Origin: S009-33 sp041694255
GTDB taxonomy: Bacteria; Patescibacteriota; Gracilibacteria; Absconditabacterales; Absconditicoccaceae
NCBI GenBank assembly: GCA_041694255.1
Contig: JASMTN010000010.1
Span: forward strand, 34,770 to 98,769
Reading direction: 5' to 3'
DNA length: 64,000 nucleotides
Position 1 is the stretch's first letter; each line of letters opens with the position of its first letter. Of this stretch, positions 55,108 through 64,000 are shown in pieces. A program made the position numbers and the translations under genes. The notes under the pieces are model-generated. The model was not told the DNA's origin, searched no databases, and saw only the letters and a list, made by a program, of their open reading frames with translations.

Positions 55108-57624
55108 CATTAGTTTTTCTATAACTTTATTTTCAAGTTCATTATAAAGATAATTTTCTATTCATCTTACTCAAGAACCTTTTTTGTATATATCATTAAT
55201 TATTTTTTCTTTCTTATCTTTCTTCAAAACTGGTACATTAATTCCTTTTCTTTTTTTCCATAAACTTCTATACTCTTTATAATATTTATCAAAAATTTCC
55301 TTAAGAAGATTTTTAGTGATAGGATTAAAATATACAACATCATCAAATCTATTTATAAGCTCTACTGGTAATAGATTTTCAACCTCTTTCATAATCATTT
55401 CTTTTTTTTCATCTGTTATGTTTTCTTTATTTTCTTTTTTGTTTGAAGGTGTAAATCATACCTTTGCAACTTCTTTATTAAAGTATTCAGCTCAAAGATT
55501 TGAAGTTAGTATTATTATTGTATTTTTAAAATCTACTTTTTTTCACTTATTATCTTCCAAGTATCAATTATCAAGTATCTGTAAAAGAATATTTAAAACT
55601 TGTGGTGAACCTTTTTCTATCTCGTCAAAAAGAACAACAGAATATGGTTTTTTTCTAACAGATTCAGTAAGCACTCATCATTCCTCATATCATACATAAC
55701 CAGCAGCAGATCAAGTAAGTTGGTTTGCTGACATTCATTGAGAATATTCAGACATATTTATCTTTATAAGTGCTTTTTCATCTTGAAAATAATCTTTTGA
55801 TAATAATTTTGCAAGATATGTTTTACCAACTCAACTTGCTCATAGAAATAAAAATGTTCATATAGGTTTTGTTCTTTCAATTGGAGAAAATTTATTCCTT
55901 ACAATACTATTAACTACCTTTCAAACAGCATCTTTTTGTCATATAATCTTATCACTTAGTGTATTTTTTAAATCTTTTAAAAAGTCAAGTTCTCATTTAC
56001 TTAAAACAGAATTTGATATTCAATATTTTTCAGCAATAACATTATCTATATCATTTCAAGTTATATTTTCTCTTAAATGTTCAGGTGTATCATCAGAGGT
56101 TTGAAGTTTATATATCTCATTTTTATGTTCAATTATTTTTTCCTTATAATCAGCTGCTTTAAAATAATCTTGCTTATCTACAGATTCTTTCATTTTATTC
56201 TCCAATTGTTCTATTTTTCTATTAAGCTTATCTATTTTTTTACTTTTTTCTTTTGACACTTTTTTTGAAGATTTTCTAGAACAGGCCTCATCTATAAGGT
56301 CTATGGCTTTATCTGGAAGATATTTATCAAGTATATATCTTTTTGATAAACTAACTGATCTTTCTATTGCTTTTTTATCTATATTAACTCAATGAAAATC
56401 TTCAAATCTATATTTTATACCATCTAAAAGTTTAATACTATTTTCCTTTGAAGGTTCTTCTACATTTACAGTTTGAAATCTTCTTGTAAGAGCAGGATCT
56501 TTTTCAATATATTTTTTATATTCATTAAATGTAGTAGCTCATATTAAAGTAAGCTCTCATCTTGCAAGGTAAGGTTTCATCATATTTGCGGTATCAGCTC
56601 AACCTTCTTGATTTCAAGCTCAAACTACTGTATGAGTTTCATCTATAAAAAGTATAATATTATTTTCAGGGTTTATAGCTTCTTCAATTATACTTTTTAA
56701 TCTTTGTTCAAATTCTCATCTAAACTTTGTTCATGCAACTAAACTTCACATATCTAAATTATATATTTTTTTATTTTTTAGTCTTTCAGGTATGTTTCAT
56801 GATGATATTTTTTGAGCAAGTCATTCAACTATTGCTGTTTTACCAACTCATGCTTCTCATATAAGTAAAGGATTTGATTTTGTTTTTCTTAAAAGTGTAT
56901 ATATAACCTGATTAATTTCTTTTTCTCTTCAAACAACAGGTTCTAAGTTTCATTTATTAGCTTGATCTACAAGATTTAGACCAAAAGTATCTATAGCAAG
57001 CTTATCTTTTTTTTCTTCTTTTAACTCAACTTCTTCTAGATCTTCATTATCATAGTCAAAATCAGTGTAATCATCTGATGATGAAACAATTCTATCAATA
57101 TCTTTTTGTAAATTTCATGAAGAAAGTGCATTATTTATATCAAATATATTTGCAAATTCCTTTTTAAGTTCTTTATTTTCATATGCTTTATCAACAAGAA
57201 GCTTTATATTTAAACTTTCTAAAAACTCTATTGATCCATTTTTCAATATTGAAGTAATTATATTTTTATCATATATAAGCTCCAAAAATAAATTAAGTGC
57301 AAATAAATCATTTTTCCTAACATCATCTAAATCTTCCAGTAAACTTATTGTAGATTTTGATATAGAAAAATCACTTCAAGTAATATTTAAGATTTCAACA
57401 TTATTTATATCATAATTATGTTCAAAAAATGAAAGTATTTCATTTACATCTATTTTAGATCATATTAAAAATGTATTTATCTTTTGGTTATCAGAAAAAA
57501 GGTGAAGTAAAGATACAAAAATATCCTTTAGTGTTATTTGTTTTCATCACCTAGCATATGTATACTTTGCAGCTATTATAAATAAGTTAGTATACTTTTT
57601 AAATATTTGATTTTGTCATTTCAT
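55102..57624 (-). CDS. ClpC/ClpB-type AAA+ unfoldase
   Basis: An 840-residue Hsp100 protein that threads proteins through a hexamer. The N-domain (1-140) is divergent. The first AAA+ module has PVVGREKEINQVIYTLLRK, GEAGVGKTAIVEGLA (Lys262), FIDETHT and RRFQTV. A short middle domain of ClpC type follows, containing KQDYFKAADYKEKI, which resembles a UVR motif. The second module has GASGVGKTYLAKLL (Lys601), VLFDEIEK and LINRFDDVVYFNP. The DETHT sequence has Thr where most Clp proteins have a DEIH or DEAH. No ClpP gene and no clear ClpP-binding loop is seen, so ClpB-like disaggregation is also possible. Confidence 0.88.
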
Positions 57625-57659
57625 ATAATTTATATATTTATATATTAAATATCTTCTTT

Positions 57660-57686
57660 ATTATAAGAATTTATTATATATTTCAA
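57660..57686 (-). promoter_or_regulatory. Promoter of the ClpC-type gene
   Basis: On the minus strand: TTGAAA, a 15-bp spacer and consensus TATAAT. It is the one promoter listed here with a spacer other than 16. Confidence 0.55.
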
Positions 57687-57719
57687 CAGAAAATAGCAGT
57701 TATTTATTTGGGTGCTATA

Positions 57720-58214
57720 TTATCATTTAGTAGCTTTTCTAGCTAATTTTCATATCCAACCTTTTTTTTTAGACAAACTTCATACGATTCAAGAAATCTC
57801 TTCTGAAGATTTTTGTCTTCATTTATTTGCTTTAGTAATTATTTGTTCTTTTGTTAAATTTGGATTTGTTTCATATATATTTTTTTGAAGCTCTCAAAGT
57901 TTTTGTTTAGTGATATTTTTAGTTTTTTTTTCAAAATCTTCAATTTTTCATTCAAGTTGTTCTGATAAATCCTTGTATTCTCAATATTCCTTAAGAGCTT
58001 GTAATTCTTTTTTTACATCATCTAAAAGTTCATTTGCTTGTTCTTGTGTACTTAAACTATCTAACTTTAAGGATAATGAATCTAAATTTTCATCTATTTT
58101 GATTTCATCAGAAGTTAATGTTTCTTTTTCTTTTATTGAGCTTGAAAGATTTAAAAGAAGTTCTTTATAATCATTTTTTTTCTCTGGTGTTAATTCTTTA
58201 TTTTCTATAGCCAT
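57720..58214 (-). CDS. Small unknown coiled-coil protein downstream of secD
   Basis: A 164-residue protein with no recognised family. Residues 1-110 are an acidic coiled coil (NKELTPEKKNDYKELLLNL, LDDVKKELQALKEYGEYK). The C-terminus becomes basic (GRQKSSEEISGIVGSLSKKKG, then KLARKATK). It begins 42 bases after the secD stop and is probably co-transcribed. A weak hairpin (ATAGCA with TGCTAT) lies beyond its stop, before the ClpC promoter. Confidence 0.65.
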
Positions 58215-58256
58215 TTTTTAAAAATTATATTATAAATCTAATAAACTAATTATATT

Positions 58257-59819
58257 CTATCTTGAAAACTTATTTTTCATCAAGTATAGTAATCAAGGTA
58301 TAGCAGGAACCATAACAAATAAAACAATAAATATATTTATAATCATCATAGTACCAAATCATTTAAATATATTTGTACCAATCATAAATAGCAAGAATGC
58401 TATAAGTCATGTTGTTATATTACCATCTCTAATTGCAGATAATGAGTTTTCATAACCAATCTGTATAGCTGTTATTAAACTAGATCATCTTTTAAGTTCC
58501 TCTCTTACTCTTTCAAATATAATCACATTTGCATCAACTGCCATACCTATATTTAATAATATAGCTCATATTGCAGATAAAGAAAGAACTATACCAAAAA
58601 GTTTTATAAAGCCTCAAAGTATTATAAAAAATATTCAAAGAGAAACAGCTGTAACAAGTGCATAGATAGGACCATAAAAAAACACAAACATAATAAAAAT
58701 TAAAATAATTCATAATAATGCTGCAATAAGTGAGTTGTTAAGTGCTTTTTCTCAAAGAACTGGAGCAACTTTCTCTTCTTGTTGTAAATCTAAAGAAACT
58801 GGCATAGCTCAAGTATTTAGGTTTTCTGCTAGTTCACTTGCCTCTTGTGATGTAAATCTTCAAGTTATTTGAGCAACTCAACCATATATTTCAGCTTGTA
58901 TTACAGGATCTGTAACCATTTTATTTCATATAAATATAGCCATTTGTTCATTTAAATATTTTTTAGTAAGATCTCAAAACATAGATCTTCATAGTTCATC
59001 AAAGTATACTGCAACAGCAGCTTCTCAACTAGGAGCTCTTTCTACAGTAGCCATTTTAAATCTTTCTCAGTTTAATAATCTTCAGTTTATCTTAGCATCT
59101 TTCCAAGAAGGCTCAAAATTAACTGATATTTTCATAAAATTATATTTTCAATCAACCTTATCTAAAAATTGATATATATCAAAAGAGTTTTCAGATTCAA
59201 TTAATGTAGGATATACATAAGCTCATGTTAAATTTGAAACTATACCATCTTGAAAAGTAGAGTCCAAGTTTCAACTATTAAATGATGTTTCAGTTGTTTT
59301 TATGTTCCATGCTCTAGGAGGATTTAAATAATCTTGAATAGAAGACATATCCTGATTTTTTAATGAAGACAATATTTTCTCAGCAATTAATTGTCTATTA
59401 TTTTTAATATCAGGAGTAATTGTTCAGTCAAAAGGAACTTTAAAAGTCATTTTAACAGTTTTTCAAATAAGAGTTTTTGCTCATTCTATATCATCTATTC
59501 ATCATAAAGAAATTTCTATATAATCTTCTCATCATAAAACAACATACCTTGTATTATAATCAGAAACTCAAAGTTTAGAAACTCTAGAATCTATATTTTT
59601 GGTAACAATATTAACAACATTGGTTTTTTGTTCTTGAAGTGCCCCTTCTTCATAATTTTTCTCATATTGAGAAAAGTCCATTTTATATAATAACCTAACT
59701 CAACCATTAAGATCAAGTCATTGTCTCCAGTCTGTAATTCATCATTGTGTAAATATAACAAAAAAAGCTATAAAAACTGCTCATAAAGCAAAATACAATT
59801 TATTTAAATATTGTTTCAT
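58257..59819 (-). CDS. secD: Protein translocase subunit SecD
   Basis: A 520-residue membrane protein of the SecDF complex, which pulls exported proteins through SecYEG using the proton gradient. One N-terminal helix is followed by a large outside domain with GLDLNGGVRLLYKMD (the D1 signature), NRQLIAEKILSSL and a P2-like region. Six helices at the C-terminus carry LLNIGMAVDANVIIFERVREELK, the classic SecD motif with the Asp and Arg residues. A secF gene does not follow within the window. Confidence 0.94.
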
Positions 59820-59849
59820 AAAAATAATTAAATATATAAATTTAATTAA

Positions 59850-59877
59850 CTTATAAATTTTTTAATCTAAGTTTCAA
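59850..59877 (-). promoter_or_regulatory. Promoter of secD
   Basis: On the minus strand: TTGAAA, a 16-bp spacer and TATAAG, 30 bases before the ATG. Confidence 0.5.
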
Positions 59878-59923
59878 TTTAAAATTTAAGATAAAATTTA
59901 TTTTATAAATAATAAAAAAATCT

Positions 59924-59951
59924 TTGAAATATAATATCTAATCTTTATATT
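59924..59951 (+). promoter_or_regulatory. Promoter of tatD
   Basis: TTGAAA, a 16-bp spacer and TATATT, 31 bases before the ATG. The sequence from TCTTTGAAAT through TAATCTTTATATT is nearly the same as in the pepF promoter. Confidence 0.55.
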
Positions 59952-59982
59952 AAATAATATTTAAAAATAACAAATAATTATC

Positions 59983-60789
59983 ATGTTATATGATTCACAT
60001 ACACACTTAAATTCACCTGAATTATTCAAAGATTATAAAAATTATATAGAAGAATTTATAAAAATTTGAGGTAAAAAATTAATTAATGTTTGAGTTGATA
60101 AAGAACGGACAAAAAGAGCCTTGAAAATTCAAAGAGAATATCCAAATATATGCTATACTTCTGTTTGATTTCATCCTTCAGAAGCAGTTTTTAATGAAGA
60201 ACTTAAAAACAATAAAGAAAATTATCTTAAAAATGCTAAAGAATATATCAAAGAGCTTATACAAAAAGGTCAGATAGTAGCCATATGAGAATGTGGTTTA
60301 GACTATCATTATGAAGTTGATGAGCAAATAAAAGAAAATCAAAAAGAACTTTTTATACTTCAATGTGATTTAGCAAGAGAATATAACTACCCTATTATAA
60401 TACATTCAAGAGATGCTTTTGATGATAGTTTCAAGATTTTAAAAAAATATAAAGATTTAAAAATTAATTTTCATTGTTGGGGTTATGATGAAGAACAAGT
60501 TGATATAGTACAACAAGAATTTCCTAATTTATATATAGGTTTTGATGGAAATATTACTTATAAAAAAGCAGATAATCTAAGAAGATCTGTAAAAGCTACA
60601 AATATAGATAAACTTTTACTAGAAACTGATGCCCCATACCTTAGTCCTCAAGTTGTAAGAAAATATATGAATAAACCTTCTCATATAGAACATACTTATA
60701 ATTATGTTTGTGAATTAAGATGAATAGAAAGGAAAGAACTTGAACAAAAACTTGAAAATAATTTCAAAAAACTCTTTAATATAAACTAA
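59983..60789 (+). CDS. tatD: TatD-family metal-dependent DNase
   Basis: A 268-residue TIM-barrel hydrolase (3'-5' exonuclease in DNA repair and decay). It begins MLYDSHTHLNSPE with the HxH metal site, then VGFHPSEA, IGECGLDYHY (Glu), IIIHSRDA, FHCWG and LLLETDAPYLSP (Asp). All family metal ligands are present. A CGG codon at 60106-60108 falls in VGVDKE-X-TKRAL. It has its own promoter and converges with the MurF-like gene at a distance of 5 bases. Confidence 0.94.
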
Positions 60790-60794
60790 TTATT

Positions 60795-62030
60795 TTAAAA
60801 ACTATTAAAAAATTCATTCTTTTTATTTATAAAAAAATCTTCTTGTCTTGGAAGCTTATTATAATCATCATTTAAGATTTTTTTAATGGCTTCTTCTAAA
60901 AAGATAGTATTTTGACTTCACTTAAAAAGTATTATATATGTATCATTAGATTTTTCTAACAAATTTTTAAGATAATCTCAAAGTTCAATAGATTTATTAA
61001 AATTTTTATAACTTGCATATTTATTAAATTCTTTTCATAAGGTGATAACTTTTTCGCCTTTAACAAGATCTAATATTTCTTTATGAGCATTTTTAGAATT
61101 ATCTCAAAGTTCTCTCATATCTCAAAGTACAAACATAAGCTTATGATCTTTATATATTTTTTGTATATTTTTTGAGTTTTGTATCATCTTTTTCATGCTT
61201 TCAGGTCAGGCATTATAAGAGGAATCAATAATGATAGAATTTTTTATTCATTTTAATACTGAAAATCTTCATTTTTGTATAGGTAAATCTATATATAAAT
61301 TTTTTTCATTTACTGTATATCAAAGTTTATATAATATATTAAAACCTAATATTACATAACTAAAATTTTCATTTCAAAGTAAATTAGTTTTAATTTTTTT
61401 ATTATTATAATTAATAATTGAATATATCTTATTATTTTCATTAATATAATCATAATCATCAATATCATAAAAACAAACTTTATCTATATTTGAAGAATAT
61501 TTTTTTAATCTTTTATCAGAACAATTTATATATACTATATCTTTTGTTTGTTTTATAAGTTTTATTTTTTCATTATATATACCATATATAGAATCCTTAA
61601 AATTTTCAGCATGTATATAATCAAGCCTTGTAAATACAGAAATATCTGGTTTAACTACACTAAGAAGAAAATCCATATCTTTAGGTTTATCTACTCAATA
61701 TTCAAGAACTATTATATCGTATTTTTTTGGTTGAAACAAACATTTAAAAAACAATACAAATATAAGTTTAAATATATTAAAAATTCAAGGCCTAAACTTT
61801 TCTATAGTAAATATAGATAAAACTATACCTATTTCTGAATTAAAGTTTTTAGATGAAGTGTATATATTTTTATCAGAATACTTTGATAAAATAGATTGTA
61901 TTATCATTCTACTAGAAGTTTTTCAAACACTTCAAGTTATTCAAATAACATAAGGTTTAGTTCTAAATAAATATATTTTAGCAAATAATTTTAAAATACT
62001 GTAAATAATAGTCAATAAAAAATTTTTCAT
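60795..62030 (-). CDS. Mur ligase family protein, MurF-like
   Basis: A 411-residue ATP-dependent ligase. An N-terminal hydrophobic stretch (residues 4-21) precedes the P-loop IGITGSVGKTSSR (Lys36). The central domain has LEYGVDKPKDMDFLLSVVKPD and TRLDYIHAENF, like the MurF pattern E-G...DI..L...PDI. The C-terminal domain has IIIDSSYNAGPESMKKMI (the DxYNA motif) and MFVLGDMRELG. MurF adds D-Ala-D-Ala to the peptidoglycan precursor. The N-terminal UDP-binding domain seems short or absent, and a membrane anchor is unusual, so the acceptor could differ. Confidence 0.82.
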
Positions 62031-62058
62031 AATATTTTGTAATCATATAAACAATAAA

Positions 62059-62086
62059 AATATAAATAAATATAACTATTTATCAA
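62059..62086 (-). promoter_or_regulatory. Promoter of the MurF-like gene
   Basis: On the minus strand: TTGATA, a 16-bp spacer and TATATT, 28 bases before the ATG. Confidence 0.5.
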
Positions 62087-62107
62087 GTTATATAAAGTAA
62101 AATTTCT

Positions 62108-62135
62108 TTGAAATGTGATCATTAATCTTTATATT
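62108..62135 (+). promoter_or_regulatory. Promoter of pepF
   Basis: TTGAAA, a 16-bp spacer and TATATT, 54 bases before the ATG. It is a near copy of the tatD promoter. Confidence 0.5.
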
Positions 62136-62189
62136 GTAGATACAAAAATTAATAACAAAAAAACATTTTAATAAATTAAATTAAAAAAA

Positions 62190-63965
62190 ATGACATACAA
62201 ATATGAATGGGATATAAAATGATATTTCTATGATAGTATAGAAGATGAAAAATTTAAAAAAGATTTAGAAAATGTAATAAAAGAACTTAAAGATTTTATT
62301 AAAAAATATAAGTGAGCTATCAAGAACTTTACAAAAGAAGAAGAACTTCTAGCTTACTATAAAGATAATGAAGATATAAGTTTAAAATTAAATAAGATTT
62401 TTCATTTTCTTTTTTATAAAAATAGTTTAAATACACAAGATCAAACTATCATAAAAAAGATGATGGAAGTTGAAAATATGTTTGTTCAAATACAAAATGA
62501 GTTAGTTTTTGTTGATGAAGAGTTTAAAGTTTTATGAAAAGATAATTTACTTAAGTTTGCTAATTCTCCTAAACTGAAAAACTTTAAATATCATCTTATA
62601 AGTAAAGCTGAATGATTGAAATATTTACTTTCTGAAAAAGAAGAAAAACTTTTAAATGAATATAGTACAGTAGATTCACAGATAGAAAACTTATATAATG
62701 AATTTCATAATGGTTTAGTTTTTAATATAGATGGAAAAGATGAAACAGAAGAGAAAGTAAGAAGTATGAGAGCTTCTAAAGATCCTGCAAAAAGAAGACA
62801 AGCTTATAAAGCACTTAAAGAAAAATATGGTGAGTTTTCTAGTAAGACAGTGCTTTCAAATATATACTCTGCTTTTGTAAAACATTGGCAAGTAGATAGT
62901 AAATTAAGATGATATAAAACTGTTATGGAACCAAGAAATAAATCGGAAGATATGGAAAATGAAGTTGTAGATTTACTTATGGAACAAGTTATAGCTCATT
63001 ATCCTTTATTTCAAAGATATATAAAACTTAAAGCTAAATTACTTGATATAAAACTACCCTTTCCTATACAAGATGTGCTTGCACCAGTTACTGAAAGCAA
63101 AGCAAGTTATACAAAACAAGAAGCTATAGAAACTTATTTAGATATAATCAAAGGTTTTGATAAAGACTTTTATAATTATAGTATAGATTTATTAGAAAAA
63201 TGAAGAGTTGATTTTGAAGTAAAACCTTGAAAAAGATGATGAGCATTTGCAAGTTATAGTAAATGACAAGAATCATTTGTGCTTTTAAACTTTACTTGAA
63301 AACTTAATGATGTAAGTACTTTAGCTCATGAATTTGGTCATGCTATACATGGACACCTTTCTCAAGTTCAACCAGAGCAAACTTATGATAGTCCTCTATC
63401 TTTAGCAGAAACGGCAAGTATCTTCAATGAGATGTTACTGTCAGACTATCTACTTAAAGATGAGAAACTTTCAAAACAAGATAAGATAGCTTTAATTGAA
63501 AATAAACTTTGAGATATATTTGCAACTATCTTCAGACAGATACAGTATGTAGATTTTGAAAGAACTGTACATGAATGAGTAAAACAAAATAAACAATACT
63601 CACATGAAGATTATTGTAGGATATGGAGACAAACTCAAGAGAAAATGACAGGTAATGTTATAGAATATGATGTACCAGCAGAAAAAGAAAATGGTTGGAG
63701 TATGATTCCTCATATATTTCACACACCTTTTTATTGTTATGCTTATGCTTTTTGAAATATATTAACTTTCTCACTATATGAAAAGTACAAGCAAGAATGA
63801 GAAAGTTTTATACAAGATTATAAGGAAATACTTAAAAGTTGATGAAGTATGCCACCAAAAGAATTGCTTTTAAAGTATGATATAGATATAACAAAAAAGG
63901 AATTTTATGAAAATGCATTTAAACAAATAGAAAATATGCTAGATAAGTTAGAAGAATTAGTTTAA
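62190..63965 (+). CDS. pepF: Oligoendopeptidase F, M3 family
   Basis: A 591-residue cytosolic zinc peptidase that degrades short peptides. It has the helical N-terminal half with the RMRASKDPAKRRQAYKAL-type segment (SMRASKDPAKRRQAYKAL) and the zinc motif LAHEFGHAIHGHLS (His380, Glu381, His384). ETASIFNEMLLSDYLL carries the third ligand Glu. FHTPFYCYAYAFGNIL closes the site. The length is typical. Peptide recycling suits an organism that imports peptides instead of making amino acids. A terminator follows at the window end. Confidence 0.95.
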
Positions 63966-63975
63966 AAAAAATAAA

Positions 63976-64000
63976 GCTAAGATTAAGTTCTTAGTTTTTT
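63976..64000 (+). terminator. Intrinsic terminator of pepF
   Basis: CTAAGA and TCTTAG pair around a six-base loop, followed by a T-run that continues to the window edge. Confidence 0.75.

Noticed and set aside
1..64000. CRISPR array, insertion sequence or prophage
   Set aside because: No regularly spaced repeats, transposase motifs, integrase or phage structural genes were found. The short dispersed repeats are irregular and without spacers.

Overview
ORGANISM. The window is very AT-rich bacterial DNA that only makes sense if UGA is read as glycine (translation table 25). Dozens of invariant glycines are UGA, for example in P-loops, GxGxxG motifs and the GGGG tail of YbaB. Only UAA and UAG end genes. 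Six in-frame CGG codons and one CGA codon sit where relatives tend to have Trp or another aromatic residue, while CGU is used at conserved Arg sites. The one tRNA present is tRNA-Arg with anticodon GCG, which can read only CGU/CGC. UGA=Gly plus CGA/CGG=Trp points to the candidate phylum Absconditabacteria (SR1), a CPR/Patescibacteria lineage. UGA=Gly alone would also fit Gracilibacteria. The small, dense housekeeping set fits a reduced host-dependent cell.

LAYOUT. 1-2.9 kb: malic enzyme tail and a VirD4/TraD-like ATPase. 2.9-9.3 kb (minus): xth, lysS, ybaB, tig, rnpB and a transglutaminase/TPR protein. The RNase P RNA gene is split in its P12 region by an intervening sequence that encodes an S23-type four-helix-bundle protein. 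9.5-11.4 kb: hflX and a pseudouridine synthase. 11.3-12.9 kb: a lytic-transglycosylase-like protein. 13-21.7 kb (plus): pyrH, rny, trxB, a coiled-coil protein, trpS, an unknown, tRNA-Arg, argS, an unknown, dcd. 21.8-23.6 kb: typA. 23.8-27.6 kb: CHASE2-adenylate cyclase, DedA protein, MGDG-synthase-like glycosyltransferase. 27.5-32.6 kb (minus): TrbL/VirB6-like protein, rimO, a structured spacer, rsmG, an O-methyltransferase. 32.6-34.5 kb: rnj. 34.6-45.4 kb (minus): two very large unknown membrane proteins, an M23 peptidase, a phosphoesterase and an ABC exporter. 45.5-51.3 kb: rnhA, then sua5/tsaC, tyrA, pth, a GT2 glycosyltransferase and an ArsB/NhaD permease. 51.5-53.5 kb: superoxide dismutase and an O-antigen-ligase-like protein. 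53.5-59.8 kb (minus): three unknown genes, a ClpC-type unfoldase, an unknown and secD. 60-64 kb: tatD, a MurF-like ligase and pepF.

THEMES. Translation and tRNA functions (lysS, trpS, argS, pth, tsaC, rimO, rsmG, typA, hflX) and RNA turnover (RNase P, Y, J and HI) dominate. A second theme is the cell surface: peptidoglycan hydrolases, lipid and glycan glycosyltransferases, an O-antigen ligase and type IV secretion-like components, as expected of an episymbiont. Recognisable promoters have a TTGAMA-like -35 box and a TATAAT-like -10 box, nearly always 16 bp apart. Intergenic space is short, and no gap without a gene exceeds 300 bases. All coding starts chosen are ATG and clear Shine-Dalgarno sites are not obvious. 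No CRISPR array, rRNA gene or insertion sequence was seen.
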